DNA from: Lentinus brumalis | Lineage: Eukaryota > Basidiomycota > Agaricomycetes > Polyporales > Polyporaceae | Assembly: GCA_001792895.1 (NCBI GenBank) | Contig: MARA01000031.1 | Span: 456,073 to 520,072 of the forward strand | Direction: 5' to 3' | DNA: 64,000 bases | Part shown: positions 20,301-31,964 of the stretch, one piece after another | Numbering within the stretch: position 1 is the stretch's first letter | Layout of the letters: each line of letters starts with the position of its first letter | Made by a program: the position numbers and the translations under genes | Notes under the pieces: model-generated | Seen by the model: only the letters and a program-made list of their open reading frames with translations | What the model was told of the DNA's origin: nothing | Database searches by the model: none

Positions 20301-22117
20301 ATGGGATGTCTCTGCTCCCAAATACAGCACACAAGAAGCTGCTCTCTGGCCGCGTCCCCAGCCAGCTGGAACGGAAGAACCTTGGTTGCTAGCGAGGGAA
20401 TTGCGACGCGGAGAGCAGACAAAGGAGGCGAAGGGCTGCTCTCGCGATTGCCTGTCTCAGAGAGGAAGGTACGCAGTGCTGCGGCTTCTGATCTACTATG
20501 TCGGTGCTCACGGTCCTCCCAGATACCGCCGCGTCTACCCTGCGAGCTCTGGGACACGATCGTCGACTTCTTACACGACGACAAGTCTGCATTGCAACAC
20601 TGCGCTCTCGTACATCAGTAATTCCAGATTTATCTGATGGCGTCTGAAACGTCTGATACAGACGTTTCAGACGCTGTCAGACATGTTTTCAGACGTCACA
20701 GACAACTCAGACATCTCCAGACGTTCAGACGGTCTGGAGACGTCTGAGCATACCTTGTATCGTCCCGCGGCCACACTTCGACAACTTCGTGAGCTCCCTC
20801 GGCCTCCGTAACACGTCCCTCGGTGGTTGCTTTCCGGAGTTTCGGAGTGGCCTTGCCAGATTGGGCTCGGGGATGTCCGGCACTCTTGGCTGTACCGGGG
20901 CTTCCCAGTAGAGAGGTTGTGACGACGGATGTTGGCAAGGGGTCGGGGCAGGCCTCAAGGTATGTTCTGTCGAGTTTTGAGACGCTAAAGCGAGATGGGA
21001 CAGTGATATGCTCGAAGTCGAGGTCGAAGTCGTTAGGCGCCCGCGCGCCAGACTTTCAGACAAATCGGGAATTACTGATGTATGCCATTTGTGGCTGCCC
21101 TCCAGCCGACTGCATCTCTTTCAAAACTTCCATCTCGAGGGTGCCGCACGTACGCTCGCAAAATTTCGCTTACTCCTCGCGTGCTTTGGCCATTCCGCTT
21201 CGGCCATACGCTTTCTCGGCATACATCGTCAAGACTCAGTGACTATTCACGATCTCCGCTCTGTGCTGTCTTTGCTCCCGGCATCGGTTATGCTCGATCT
21301 GTCCCACTGCACGATAGCCTCGTACAGTACGAACCGACGTCGACCCCTTGCCTGCATTCCCGCCTTCCTGGTCTCAGCCTGCGATATTGCAATCTTAAAC
21401 GCACGACCCGGACCCACTCCTGTACATAACTACCCTCTTCTCGCGCATCGATGTTTCATGTCGAAGAACGAGGACTCCCAGCTCTTGACGAACCCGCGTG
21501 AAGTCGGGTGCGGTCCGTCATTGACATCCCTCCACATCGTCCAAGCAAGCCACTTCCCGCTCTCCTTCCTCGCCCCTCTGATGGTCGAGTCAAAGGATCC
21601 CGCCGAGATCAGGCTCATCGGCCTGGAGTACTGTCTGGTGCCCTCCGACGCCGACGCCGCCGACGTCGCCCGGCCTCTGCTGCTGCTCGATACCACCGGA
21701 CCGACTCTGGAAAGCTACGCGATTGCGCCCATGTGCTACCGGCCAAGCTGTACGTGTTCGAGCATGTCCCGCGCCACGTGAGGGCTGATGCTCAAGCCTC
21801 TGACGCGGTACAGTCATGGCACGGTACAGCTGCAGCCCAGAAGCGCCGGCGGTGTCGCAGTGCACGCACCTCCGAAGCCTCGACGTCTCGCTTTTCCACG
21901 TCTCGTCTGCGCACCAGCTCCTCGTACACCTGCAGAACTTCCAGCAAGACTTCGTTACCTGCAGGCCGCATCTGGGCTCCACACGGTCCGGTTTGCCTTG
22001 CACGACGTCCTCAGTCTTGCCCCGCCTTCCGCAGTTGCCGCCGAATACTATGAAGAGGAGGTGATCGTCTCGTGGGAGCTCGTCTCCGGGATCTTTGAGC
22101 GTTTCTATACGCCATGA
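20301..22117 (+). pseudogene. F-box/leucine-rich protein gene split by a MITE
   Basis: The F-box reads PPRLPCELWDTIVDFLHDDK and breaks off after QHCALV at 20610. It resumes at 21083 as CHLWLPSSRLHLFQNF, exactly the position where the related gene at 23132 reads CSLVCKAWLSSSRLHLF. Removing 20613-21080 and one TA rejoins the frame. Downstream the protein continues with IHDLRSVLSLLPASVMLDLS and ESYAIAPMCYRPS, then an intron near 21778-21813. Leucine-rich sequence LRSLDVSLFHVSSAHQLLV follows, then a probable one-base frameshift near 21940 before LPARLRYLQAASG. The last frame stops at 22117. The MITE and the frameshift indicate a pseudogene. The intended product would be an SCF substrate receptor. 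Confidence 0.72.
20613..21080. mobile_element. 468-bp TA-flanked MITE inserted in an F-box gene
   Basis: The ends are perfect 13-bp inverted repeats (CATCAGTAATTCC on the left, its complement on the right), with weaker inverted similarity continuing inward (GATTT, TCTGA). Both sides are flanked by TA (20611-20612 and 21081-21082), the target duplication expected of Tc1/mariner-like elements. The left half is rich in AGACG/CGTCTGA repeats. No transposase is encoded, so it must have been moved by an element elsewhere. Confidence 0.85.
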
Positions 22118-22728
22118 AGTTCGAGTAAGTGATGGCATTCTATGCGAGCGAGTTTCTCGAGGGGAGATGGCCGATATGATAGGTTTCCTTGACAAGCATC
22201 TCGCGGCCATGGTGGGGCGCGGCCAAGTGGCGCTGTTTCCGGAGCGCCTGGTGAGCACTGAGCACAGGTGGTCCGGACTCTTTAAGCGATGCTCATTCGA
22301 GAGCGTTGATATGATAGAGTTCCTTGACAAGCATCTGGAGGCGATGCTGGGGTGCGGTCCGCTGGTGCTGCTTCGGGATGTCCCTGGTGCGCATGAATGG
22401 TCCTGACTCTTTGAGCTATGCTCGTACGTCTGTGTTCCTTTAGCGTAACCGGCGCGGACATTGATTGGATTGATATACATGGTGCTATTGCTCACCTCGC
22501 TCGGGTTGGTATGACAACCTCGAGCTTATGATCGCGTAGTTTCGCAGTGACTTATCTTTTTCAAGACATACTATTGCCTTGCTCAGTTCTTGCCATGCCA
22601 TGTCCTGGCCTTTCATTATAATCGCAAATTGCTTATAGAGCCGCGTAGCGTCATTGCATGCGCTGCACCTGAAGTTCTCATTGCGTACGACATCTACTCT
22701 CTGTGCCTTCGAGGTCGCGCCCGCGGCT
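22118..22728. other. Intergenic between F-box relics
   Basis: Contains two imperfect direct repeats near 22160-22260 and 22300-22400 (TTCCTTGACAAGCATCT in each) with no convincing reading frame; possibly remnants of another gene. Confidence 0.4.
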
Positions 22729-22750
22729 TGACGCGTGACGTCACGCGTCA
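22729..22750. promoter_or_regulatory. Perfect 22-bp palindrome with a CRE-like core and two ACGCGT boxes
   Basis: The palindrome has TGACGTCA at its centre (the ATF/CREB bZIP consensus) and ACGCGT, the MluI cell-cycle box sequence, on either side. It lies about 190 bp upstream of the TATA box of the next F-box gene. It may be a regulatory site or a fragment of a CGCGTCA-rich repeat like that at 13.8-14.9 kb. Confidence 0.4.
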
Positions 22751-22920
22751 GGCCGCGACGCGCACTACTTCCGCGTCTTGAACAACTTGCCGACTCGTTC
22801 TACCTACGCTTGTAATTGCGCGGATTGAAGCACATCTCTATGTGCGCTACTAATTGAGAGTTGTAGATGGGTAGAGAGATACCGTTCTAGTTTCGTGTCC
22901 TCGGATCAGTCCGAGCTCGA

Positions 22921-22928
22921 TATATAAG
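22921..22928 (+). promoter_or_regulatory. TATA box of the F-box gene at 23132
   Basis: TATATAAG is followed by a long pyrimidine-rich leader (22950-23090) typical of basidiomycete 5' untranslated regions, and by the ATG at 23132. Confidence 0.6.
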
Positions 22929-23131
22929 TATAGAGACTGCTTGTTGGTCGTCCTTCTCTCTTCTTCTTCTGCTCCATCATCATCCCCGTCTTAATCGTCA
23001 GTTTACTTTATCTCTACTGCTACTGTAGTCCTCATCTCAATCTTGATCTTGTCCTACAGTCTCGTCGTCCTTCCCCTTCTACCCATTCACTGCTCAAGTA
23101 CCAGCAACGACCGGCTCTTCCAAGCTCCGCG

Positions 23132-23583
23132 ATGAGCGTCGCAGGCGGGCTAGCACCCGCAAGGAACGGAAGGTATGGAGGCGATGATGGATCTATGTCC
23201 GTGGCGTCCACAGGAAAGGTACGTCTCGGGGTTAGTTCTGCAGGCTTTTTGTTGAGTACAACCGCGCTGCGTACGTTCTCCAGGTCTCAGTCATCCTTCC
23301 CGGAGAGCTTTCGGATACGGTCATCGATTTTCTACATGACGACAAGGACTCCTTGCAACAATGCTCGCTCGTCTGTAAAGCCTGGCTTTCCTCCAGCCGC
23401 CTCCATCTGTTCCACTCCATAACCGTTCGGGATGCCGAACGCACCTTCAAGAGGTGCTTCAGTACAACGGATGCACCTTACATGGTGCCGGACCGTGCTG
23501 AGGATGCATCCCAGGAAGATGCATCCCGGGGCCAAATGAAGGAAATATGTCGCACAGTGGATTGTAAGGAGCGTACAGATTAG
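23132..23583 (+). pseudogene. F-box protein gene, truncated
   Basis: Exon 1 encodes MSVAGGLAPARNGRYGG and ends at a GTACGT donor near 23219. After an intron ending CTCCAG near 23283 the F-box reads ILPGELSDTVIDFLHDDKDS and CSLVCKAWLSSSRLHLF, then DAERTFKRCF. Beyond that the sequence turns into a short hydrophilic tail (SQEDASRG) that stops at 23581-23583, without the leucine-rich region present in its relatives. The body of the protein is therefore missing and the tail is probably foreign. It is a sister of the gene split at 20.6 kb. Confidence 0.6.
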
Positions 23584-23696
23584 TAAGTGCATCAACAGAG
23601 CATAATTCGTGGTCAAAGAAGCCGATAAGCATGTCAACAAATGGATAAGTGCGCAAAGTACGCGTAAAGACAAGAATATCAATGAATGAGTAAGTA

Positions 23697-23964
23697 CTGT
23701 ACCATTTCAAACTGTTCGGCACGTCACGCGTCACAGAGGCCCGAAATTGACGAAATTTCGGCCTCTGTCACATGTCACCGGCAGGATTGTCGAAATTGTT
23801 CTGCGGGCGCTTACCGGTCCGCGGGAGCCGCGCGCTGTCGCGCGCCCAAATTGTGCCGAATTTCAGGCCTCTGTCACGGGCAGGCGCCCGTAGTGCCGAA
23901 TTGTCGAAATGGTTTGACCCTGTCACAGGTCACAGCCAGTGCCGGACTGTTTGAAATGGTACAG
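23697..23964. mobile_element. 268-bp TA-flanked MITE
   Basis: The ends match as imperfect inverted repeats of about 26 bp beginning CTGTACCATTTCAAAC, with two or three mismatches, and both sides carry TA. The interior folds into a second hairpin: CAGAGGCCCGAAATT near 23732 is followed by its near-complement. It encodes nothing. Its ends differ from those of the MITE at 20.6 kb, so it belongs to another family. Confidence 0.75.
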
Positions 23965-23966
23965 TA

Positions 23967-24897
23967 GACCGTGGTACGCATACAAGGACATTATAAGGGA
24001 GCAGGTCAAAACGTTGCATTGAGATCATATAACAGAGAGCGCGCGGAAAGGACGAAGGGGGATAATTTGATTAGCGTCGAAGCTAGAAGGCAATAAAATG
24101 TCACTTACATTCTCGGTTGATGCAGGGGTCTTTCTCCGGCTACACGAGGAATGGTGTTTTCGATATTGCGAAGCCTGAATGTCAGTACGGGCGGCGATCC
24201 GTCCCTTGTCGGGGAGACTCGGATGTACGGCTTATAAGCAAAGTACTAGTACTGTCAGAGGAAGCCACAACGTCGCAATTGAAACAAATGAAGTCATCAT
24301 TGCACGACCTAGCTTATGTGAGATGCCAAGGTCACGTAAACAGCTAACGAGTCGTCCAGCGATAGCGAACTATGTAGAGGGACATCGCAAGAGAAGACAC
24401 AGCCTGCATCAACATCATAACGTAGGGAAGCGAGCAACGACCATATGAACACGGACGACGACCAGGCGCCCTGCGGTGTACAAGACACAATGGAAAAACG
24501 CGCACGAAGGGGCAACAGTAGGGAAGGCCAGCACGGAAAAGGATACAATCGAGGCCGGCAAGATTGCACAGCGGTGAGGGACGACGACTAAGCGTCTCGA
24601 AGGTGAAGAACAAGAGGGGGGGGAGCTTGACGAAATGACGAAGATAATCGCACAACAAGGCAAACAGAATAGCAGAATGGGTGAAGATGAACGCGAAAAC
24701 GGGTTGAGGAGAGGGAGGGTGCATGATGGTGTGACGAACGGCAACGAAACTTATAAAGAATGACATACTCTTCGGGTGGATGCTTCCGATACAGAGGCAT
24801 CGAGGTCTGTTCTGATGTGCTGCGCACTCGCTGTCGTTTCGTCAGTCAGTTGCTCGATGCAGAACAGAGAGGACAGACGCACCAAGGACCTCTTTTT
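23967..24897. other. Intergenic, no gene recognised
   Basis: Purine-rich sequence on the plus strand around 24440-24770 with no supportable frame. Confidence 0.4.
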
Positions 24898-27800
24898 TTA
24901 CACGCTACGCTTCTCCTTCTCCTTCCCCCTCTCCTTCCCGGTTCCCTTCTCCCTGCCCTCGCGGTGGCCTCCCTGACGCTCCTTCGAAGAGGCCCGGCTG
25001 GAGGAACACGGTGTCCAGGCCGTACCATGTTGCTGAGACGAAAGCAGGGCCGTCGCGAAGTTGGGGCAACGTCGAACATTGGGGAGACGGACTAGGAGGG
25101 TGTGTCGGGTGTGCTTGCAGACGAAGATAGAGTTGCAGATGGGTTGCGTGCGCCAAGTCGTACTCGAGGGATCCCACAGCTCGATCTCGCGGACGTGCAA
25201 GTTGCGAAGAAGTACCGCCAGTCGGGTACCGTCGGTCAGATAGACCGCCGCCTGCGAAGTCGGCACGCCGATCTTGTGAACCTTCGGCGAGGCTCCATCC
25301 TGGCGATATGTCATCAGTACGAGAGCACAACCGTGGAAGTGTCGTGAAGGACTAACCATCGTCCATAGGTAGATCTTGAGCATCCACGCAGTAACACTGT
25401 CGAAGTCGTGAGTCCACGCCGGTGCCGTAGACTTCAAGGGAGGCTCCACAACATACGGGGCGTGGATGTAGGCGATATGCTCTTCTATGTCGTCGTCGCC
25501 ATCGTCGTCGTCGCTAGCCGCGTCGCTGCCGCTGTCGGTACTATTGCGCTCGATGTCTTGGGAAGTGCTGTGGCCAACCTCCCTGGCAACGGAAGGAGAT
25601 TCCAAATCGCCAGCAGGCTTGCACGGAGACTGAGAGAGGCGACTGGAGTCGCTCTGGATGGGCGATGATGGAGGTAATGGGGACAGAGGCAAGGCTGCCA
25701 GAGGACGACGAATAGCGCGTGGGCCGGCCGGTTCACCGTGGGAAGACGTTGGTGCGACTTCGGCTTGTGAGACTTCACCGGCACCGGCAGCCTCCGCCGG
25801 ACGAACCGAGGAAGTCGTCACAGGCATAGGTGGTTTGTCTGCGTTCGGCGCATTCTCTTCTTCGGAGTTAGAATCCGTGTCCCATGGTGCACGCTCGTCC
25901 TTCCAGCGACAGCTTGCATCGTACGACAACGGAAGTCCTCGCCCCTTCCTGATGCGGTCGTATGCGGTCGCGAGGTCCCGATCAAGGATGTGGAAACGGG
26001 GTCCGGATGTCAGGACTGGAGGTTCAGCACCGGGCTTCCCGAACGCCTTACTAACTGGCCCCGGCTTCGAGGCAGCAGTGCGTGGACGAGATGAGGCGGT
26101 GGTGGTGGTGGAAGGTGGATGAGGGGCGGGAGCAGAGTTCGCAGGACGAGAGATGGCCGTAGAGTTACGAGGGGCGGTAGCGGAGTTCGCAGGACGAGAG
26201 ATGGCGGTAGAGTTTGTCGTTTGAGCGGCAAGGAAGGCCAGGCGACGCGTGTTGGGGCAGGACAAGCACGAACAGTTGTCGTCGCCATCGTCGTCGTCGT
26301 CTGAGTCAGACATTTCCGCTAGTTCAGGCATGTCCGGATCGTCGGGCATGTCGGTGATGGCTTCTTCGTCCACGCCATTTTTCTCCTCGTCGATGGGCCG
26401 GTCTCCTGCATCCTTGGTGGTTGGCGTCCTCTGAGCACTCTCCACAGCATTGTCTCTGCTATCAGACCAGTAGCGATCTTCCAGCCGCTCACCCGGGGTG
26501 AAGTCGCTGTCGTCCTTCTCACCCTCTGCAAAGAGATCAACGGACGGAGAACGACCATCGAAGCCCTTGTTCTCCTTGTTGCTGGACTGCAAGGACGACT
26601 CGACGCTGCCATCGCGGGCGCGATCGCTTCTAGCCTGGGTCCCGGGAAGCGGTGAAGGGACGAGGAGGGAGTGGTTGGCATTTCCGCGAGGCGAAGGCAC
26701 GACTGGAGACTGTTGGGCGCGTGCCGAAGGCGATCGGGCAGGAGGAGACCGGGGAGGACACTGTGCATTGGGTTCGACATCACGGAGGACGAGAGGACCC
26801 TCTTCCTCCGGTTCTGTCTTCACACGGACTGCGGGGCGACGGGAGCTTCTGATCCGTGGTTCGTCCTCTGTCGAGCTGATGGAGATGACGCTGGTGTCGG
26901 ACAGCGAGCCAGCGCGCTTCTGTGGCACAGCATCGTGCTGCGGGAGATAAGCCATAGAAGCATATTGTGTAGCCACGGATACGTACTTTGGGCTTCGCAG
27001 ATGTTGAGTCTGGCTGCGCTTTGCGGGCTGGTGGCAGCGCTGGTGTGGTAGCGGCGTCCGAATTTGAACGAGCGCGCTTCTGCGGGACGGCTTGTATGAG
27101 CATGAGAATCACCCGGGGTAACCACAGATACGTACTTTGAGGTTTGCAGAGGCTGTGTCCACCGGCGTCTTGCGGGTTGGAGGTTGCGCTGGTGTCGTAG
27201 CCGTCTGACGTCTCAGTGGCCGCGGCTTGACCTTCCATGTACTGCCGGTGATCAAAGGCGGCAGAGCGGTTCCCGCTGTGCCGTTGACCATGGTGGTGGG
27301 CGCAACAGTCGGGGGAGCTCGCGACTGGACATGTGCCACTGATGCACGGCCGAGATCCATTGGGAACGGCTTGACCTTGTGTACACGCGCGGCAGGAGTC
27401 GGTGTATCCACCGATGATGGGGACGACGTCGCGGTGATCTCCTCCCGTGAGATCTCACGCTGCGCGCGATTGCGGATCTAAAGAGTGCTCAGTATGCTAA
27501 CCACTCCCGAGGAACATGAGGAAGACTTACAGCGGCAGGGGTCTCGCGGTGGGGGGGTGTCGTTACACTGTCGCTGTGCTCGGCCTGCTTGTCACAGTCA
27601 GCCGCTGATGCAGGGTTGATTTGGGCAGCGTGTACGTACCGCTTCTCGTTGCAGCATAGCTGCACGACGAATACGATTGTTGGCCTGAAGCAAAGGCGGT
27701 TAGGGACAGACAATACCATGCCCTACGGATTGGGTACTCACATCGCTCTCGGAGCGCGGTTGAGATGATGACTGACTTTGCGAGCCGCCATCGGGAGCAG

Positions 27801-28886
27801 GGACGGTTCCGGATGACGCCTGGTTTTGGGGGCGAGAGTCCGTGTGGCGTGTTGGGGTGTCCTCGTCGTCGTCGGCCAACTCCACGTCGGAGTGGTTGAT
27901 AGCCTCTTGCAACTGTAGAGCGACCGCGTAGTCGTGGTCCAACTGCGCCTGAGAGGTAGTAGTCCGGATGGATGTCGCGCTACTTGAAGGGCCGTCCTGA
28001 GCGAGATGTCGTCTTAGCTCATGGGACTCATAGAGGTTATCATCACCACTGAAAGACTTACGGTGTATGCGGTTGCATGCGGAGGAGTCGAGGTCGAGCC
28101 GGAGGGCAGAGCCGGAAGAGGTTCACCCTGCAAAATTGCGTGTCAGCGAGTGATGTTTGCGGGTTTAGAGAATACTCACATGGTGCATATGGGCGACGAG
28201 GGCGTTCACGTACGCGGCGGTTGACTGCGACTCAGGACTGGACTCGGACTGGCCAGCGCGGCTAGTGGAAGGCGTGTTCTGCGAGTAATATGTATATCAA
28301 TGCATAGGGCTCGATGGAAGGGAATCGTACCGAAGAAGCGGGCGTTGGCGCGGTCTGTTGTCAAAGTTAGAATGCGACTTCTAGTACGATGAAAGAGTCA
28401 GGCTAGGGTGCTCACTGTGACATTGTTGCCATCCCTGGCTTCCGATACACTAGACTCCAATATCTCGTCAAGCTTACGCTGATTCTCAATCTCGTCGATC
28501 TGTTCTAGCGGCAGCGGCTCCTGTTGAGGCATGTTCCAGAACGTGCACCTGACTGGACGCCCGTTTTCGTCGAACGCATTGGGATTGGTGCACTGAGGAA
28601 CATACGCAGCGTATACATCAGACATTTGCACGACAAGGAGAAGGAGGATACGAACATGGTGGTACCAGTGACCCGCGATGTACCTCGCATAAGCCAACCG
28701 GGTCTGTATGGTATTGCGGCCGCAATGGGGGCACCTGTGAAGAGGCACAGGCTTGCGCGCAAGAGCACCTCGATGACATAGAGCCTTGAGAGCGTCCGAG
28801 TACTTCGAGCGGCTGCGGGTAGACCTCTTGCTCTTCTTCTTGGACGGCGAGCGGGACCGGCGTGGTTTGCGCGCCTTCTTAGCCAT
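24898..28886 (-). CDS. Large uncharacterised nuclear-type protein with an N-terminal zinc-cluster-like region
   Basis: I join many exons on the minus strand into one gene; the exact exon set is uncertain. The start MAKKARKPRRSRSP is very basic (likely nuclear). It is followed by HRCPHCGRNT, AGHWYHHVR and, after an intron, RCTFWNMP. That spacing recalls a GRF-like zinc finger (C-x2-C, aromatic core, C-x-F-x-W). The middle is long, acidic and serine-rich (EDEPRIRSS, MSDSDDDDDGDD), with a duplicated exon whose copies contain ATTPAQPPTRK and ATTPALPPARK. The C-terminal part has a more ordered block, EPPLKSTAPAWTHDFDSVTAWM and, after an intron, YLTDGTRLAVLLRNLHVREIELW, then a lysine-rich tail. I know no function for it. 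It could be two genes joined by mistake. Confidence 0.5.
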
Positions 28887-28975
28887 CGAGGAGAGCGAGG
28901 TGAAGGACGATGAGACGAGGGAGGGCGAGCCGAGGGCGAGACGACGAAGGGGGTGCCGAGGGCGAGACACTGAAG

Positions 28976-29085
28976 GGTGAGACGAAGGACGGTGAGAGGA
29001 GGGAGGGTGAGACGAAGGACGGTGAGAGGAGGGAGGGTGAGACGAAGGACGGTGAGAGGAGGGAGGGTGAGACGAAGGACGGTGG
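28976..29085 (+). repeat. 30-bp minisatellite upstream of the 24.9-28.9 kb gene
   Basis: About 3.7 copies of a 30-bp unit beginning GGTGAGACGAAGGACGGTGA, identical in the full copies, lie within 100 bp of the predicted start codon on the minus strand. Confidence 0.9.
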
Positions 29086-29466
29086 GATGAGCGCGAGAAG
29101 GAGAGCTCTGCGGCGAAGAAAGAAAGTCGAAGTCTGGGGGAGTTGAGGGCTCGGACGGGTTTTAAGGCTGGAAAAATTGTGGCTGGGTCGACGGAACCGG
29201 GCGATCGTGTTCATATCCAACGAATTTTTCTTGGGCTCCTCGGGGTCTCCGCCGAAAGTTCAACCTCTCTTTCCGGAGCGAAGGAAATCGCGGATGTCGT
29301 CCCAGGTCCGGGACGGGGCGCGATCTGCAACGCAACATGTCCGCTTTAGCATCCGGGACTTCAATCATCTCCTACACCTCCAATACATTTCTCAAATGTT
29401 TGAGCTAGGCGGTCAATCATCTACTAAGACTTCGACGATTCCACGAGGCACAGACTACGCTAACCC
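29086..29466. other. Intergenic
   Basis: Promoter-side sequence of the gene starting at 28886 and 3' flank of the gene ending at 29467; no frame of its own. Confidence 0.4.
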
Positions 29467-31964
29467 TTATCGCTTCTTCTTCTGAGGCGCACCCTCGTTC
29501 GCGCTGTTCTCATCGTCCCTCGCCCGTTTGCTGGGGTGGGATGTCACCTTGCCCTGGGCATATTTGGCCGCAGACATGTCGCTGTTCAAGCACATGAGCG
29601 CAGTCATATTGACACCTGGAAGGATACGCACGGACTGTTGCCCAGTCGTCGGGCTGTACGCTTTGAGATACGGCCAGTTCGAGTCTCGACCACCTAGCAC
29701 CATGACCGGTCAGTGTCCAGCACGCACGCGTAAGGAGATTGAACAACCTGTGCGATCACATCTGCGTTCGGGGCTCGTTTGGCTGCCTCGGACTTCTTGA
29801 TGGCGGCGGCCGCCTTCTTCGCATGGGCCTTGTCGGCGTGCTGCACAACGGATTCGCGATGAGTGACAAACATGAAGGCACGACAAGGACACGCACATAC
29901 CTTGCAAGGGTTCTCTTTCGTCGTAACATGCGTGGTACCGGTCGCCGGTGCATCTTCAACCGCTGCTGATCGGCTGCCCTTGGACTTGGGCAGACTATCG
30001 TCCTCTACGCCCGAGGCCCCAACCCCAGCCTGCGACTTCTTCGCGTTCTTGTCGGCCTTCTTCCGGGCCGTTTTGATTACTCCACTCCTACAAAATCTTG
30101 CGTCTAGGTTGCATCGGCAGAAGCTACGGAAAGAACTCACGAGGCAGCTTCGTTGATCTGCTTCGAATTCTTGAGTGGCGCAGATCTCTTCGGCTTTTTT
30201 GGTGTCCGCTTCTGGGGCGAGGTGCGGTCCCTATGATGTAGAGCATGAGCGGGTAAGCAAGGGGGAAGGGGAAGCATGAGACGCACATCGTCAACTGCGG
30301 TACCAACATTTTCTTGGGCGCGGGGACGAGCTTGCTGAGAGCGGTGAAGTCACCGAATTCGTCGTCTGACGAATCCGACAGGTCTCCCAGTGAACGCTGG
30401 CGCTCAATGGTCTGCGCCTGGTTCTTCTGTGCGACAACCGGAGCCTCCTCTATCGGGATGGTACCTGTCGTCGTGTTGCGCGGTGGCGAAGGCATGCACC
30501 CGGAGTTACGCGCTGGAAAGTCGGTGCTGTTGGCGAGTGTGACACCGGCATCGGGCGCGTGCTGAGCCGCAGGACCCTCAGCTGCTTGCGTGGCTTGCGC
30601 AGAGATGGGAGATTCAAGCCTCGACACAGGCAATTGCGAGGAGGGATGCTGCGGAACCGCGCCAGGCGTGGGCACGTGCGGGGGACCTAAACATGTCGCA
30701 ACTTTAGACAGAGTGATACTCTGGCGAGGACGAGGATTCGACGTACCGATGGCCGGAGTAGGCAAGTCTTGCGTGGCAAGAGGACCTGCGTGCCAGCAGC
30801 GGCGTTACAGCAACAACTGACAGGTGTGACGAACACAGTACGTACCGGCGGATACAATGTCTCCGGCCACTGTTCCCCCAAGGGGGACTGGGGCTAGCCG
30901 CCTATGAGCGTGCGAGGGCTTCTATGATGTTGCCGACTCACCATCAAAAATCTCACACAGCCATTTCATGAACACCACTTCGATGTATTGAGCGGTGCAG
31001 CGGAACTCTTCGGCAAGGCGTTCGACGAAAGTTCGCCCCTGTGCGTCGCGCCCGGTGGGTCGGCTAGGAAGGTGGGTTCAAGACGTATACTGGCACGTTC
31101 GAACGGCAACAGATACGTACTGAATGGCGGCAATCTCCCCGTGCTGGTCGATCCCGCCTGTCAAGATCATCCCAACCCAACCACCCTCCTTCTGCCAAGT
31201 GTTCGCTGTACGCTTCGTGACCGCTGGCAGGTCCTGCACATATCTAGCAGAATAGGTTAGAACACGGAAGAGAACAAAGCAAACACGCGTACTTTGCTCG
31301 GCGAACCTCCTTTGAGAGATCGCCCTCATCCGCCGCCTTCTTCGCCTGCGCTTGTGCCTGCAATGCTTCAACCTCTTCTCTGGACAACGAATCGAACACC
31401 GCTTTGAAGTTCTTGTTCCAATCCCGCATAGCGTCGGCCTTCGGAGTGTCTGGACCACGGTTCATTCTGGGCTTCGATGGATGTTGACTAGATTGGAACT
31501 CGCGGTACGCGTTGGGCTTCCCACCGGTTGCGGGAGGAGAAACATCGTCGTCGTCGGTGTTATCGTGTCCCTGTGCACGCTTGCGCCGGCTGAAATTGTC
31601 GCTACCGCGCTTGAGGACACCTAGGATACGCTGATGAAGACTTGAGACCCCACGGACACTTCCAGCGAGAAATGACCGCCTCAATGCTCACCGATGATGC
31701 CATCTTCAACCGTTGCTGTTGCTCGCTCTCCGTCTCAGCCGTAAGACGGACAGCTTTGCGGTTGTGCTTGCGTCGGGCTTGGAATTCTTCTTCGCTTTCT
31801 CCGCCAAGGAGTCCACCGAACCGAGCCCGATAAAGCTGCTCGATACGCAAGGCAGCGGCCTTCTGTGCGCCATGGGGACCGCGTAAGATACGGCGTACCT
31901 CCTCTGTCTGTTGCATTTGCTGGATGAAGTCGAATTCATCATCGCGGAGCTGTCGACGACCCAT
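29467..31964 (-). CDS. KDZ-companion-like protein, uncharacterised
   Basis: About nine exons on the minus strand. The start MGRRQLRDDEFDFIQQM (31964; an upstream in-frame ATG exists at 32066) leads to a basic helical region. Then come RRKRAQGHDN, and REEVEALQAQAQAKKAAD followed by KRTANTWQKEGGWVGMILTG. After short introns come GRTFVERLAEEFRC and QYIEVVFMKWLCEIFD. The block resembles NLEQQLGWKVSVSAGG and the following HSGHTANLGLTL in the gene at 43906 inside element A, so the two appear to be distant members of one family. The C-terminal half is low-complexity, with NSDMSAAKYAQGK near the end and a nuclear-localisation-like QKKKR terminus. It lies outside element A, so it may be a remnant of an older KDZ transposon or a host relative. 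Function unknown. Confidence 0.5.
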
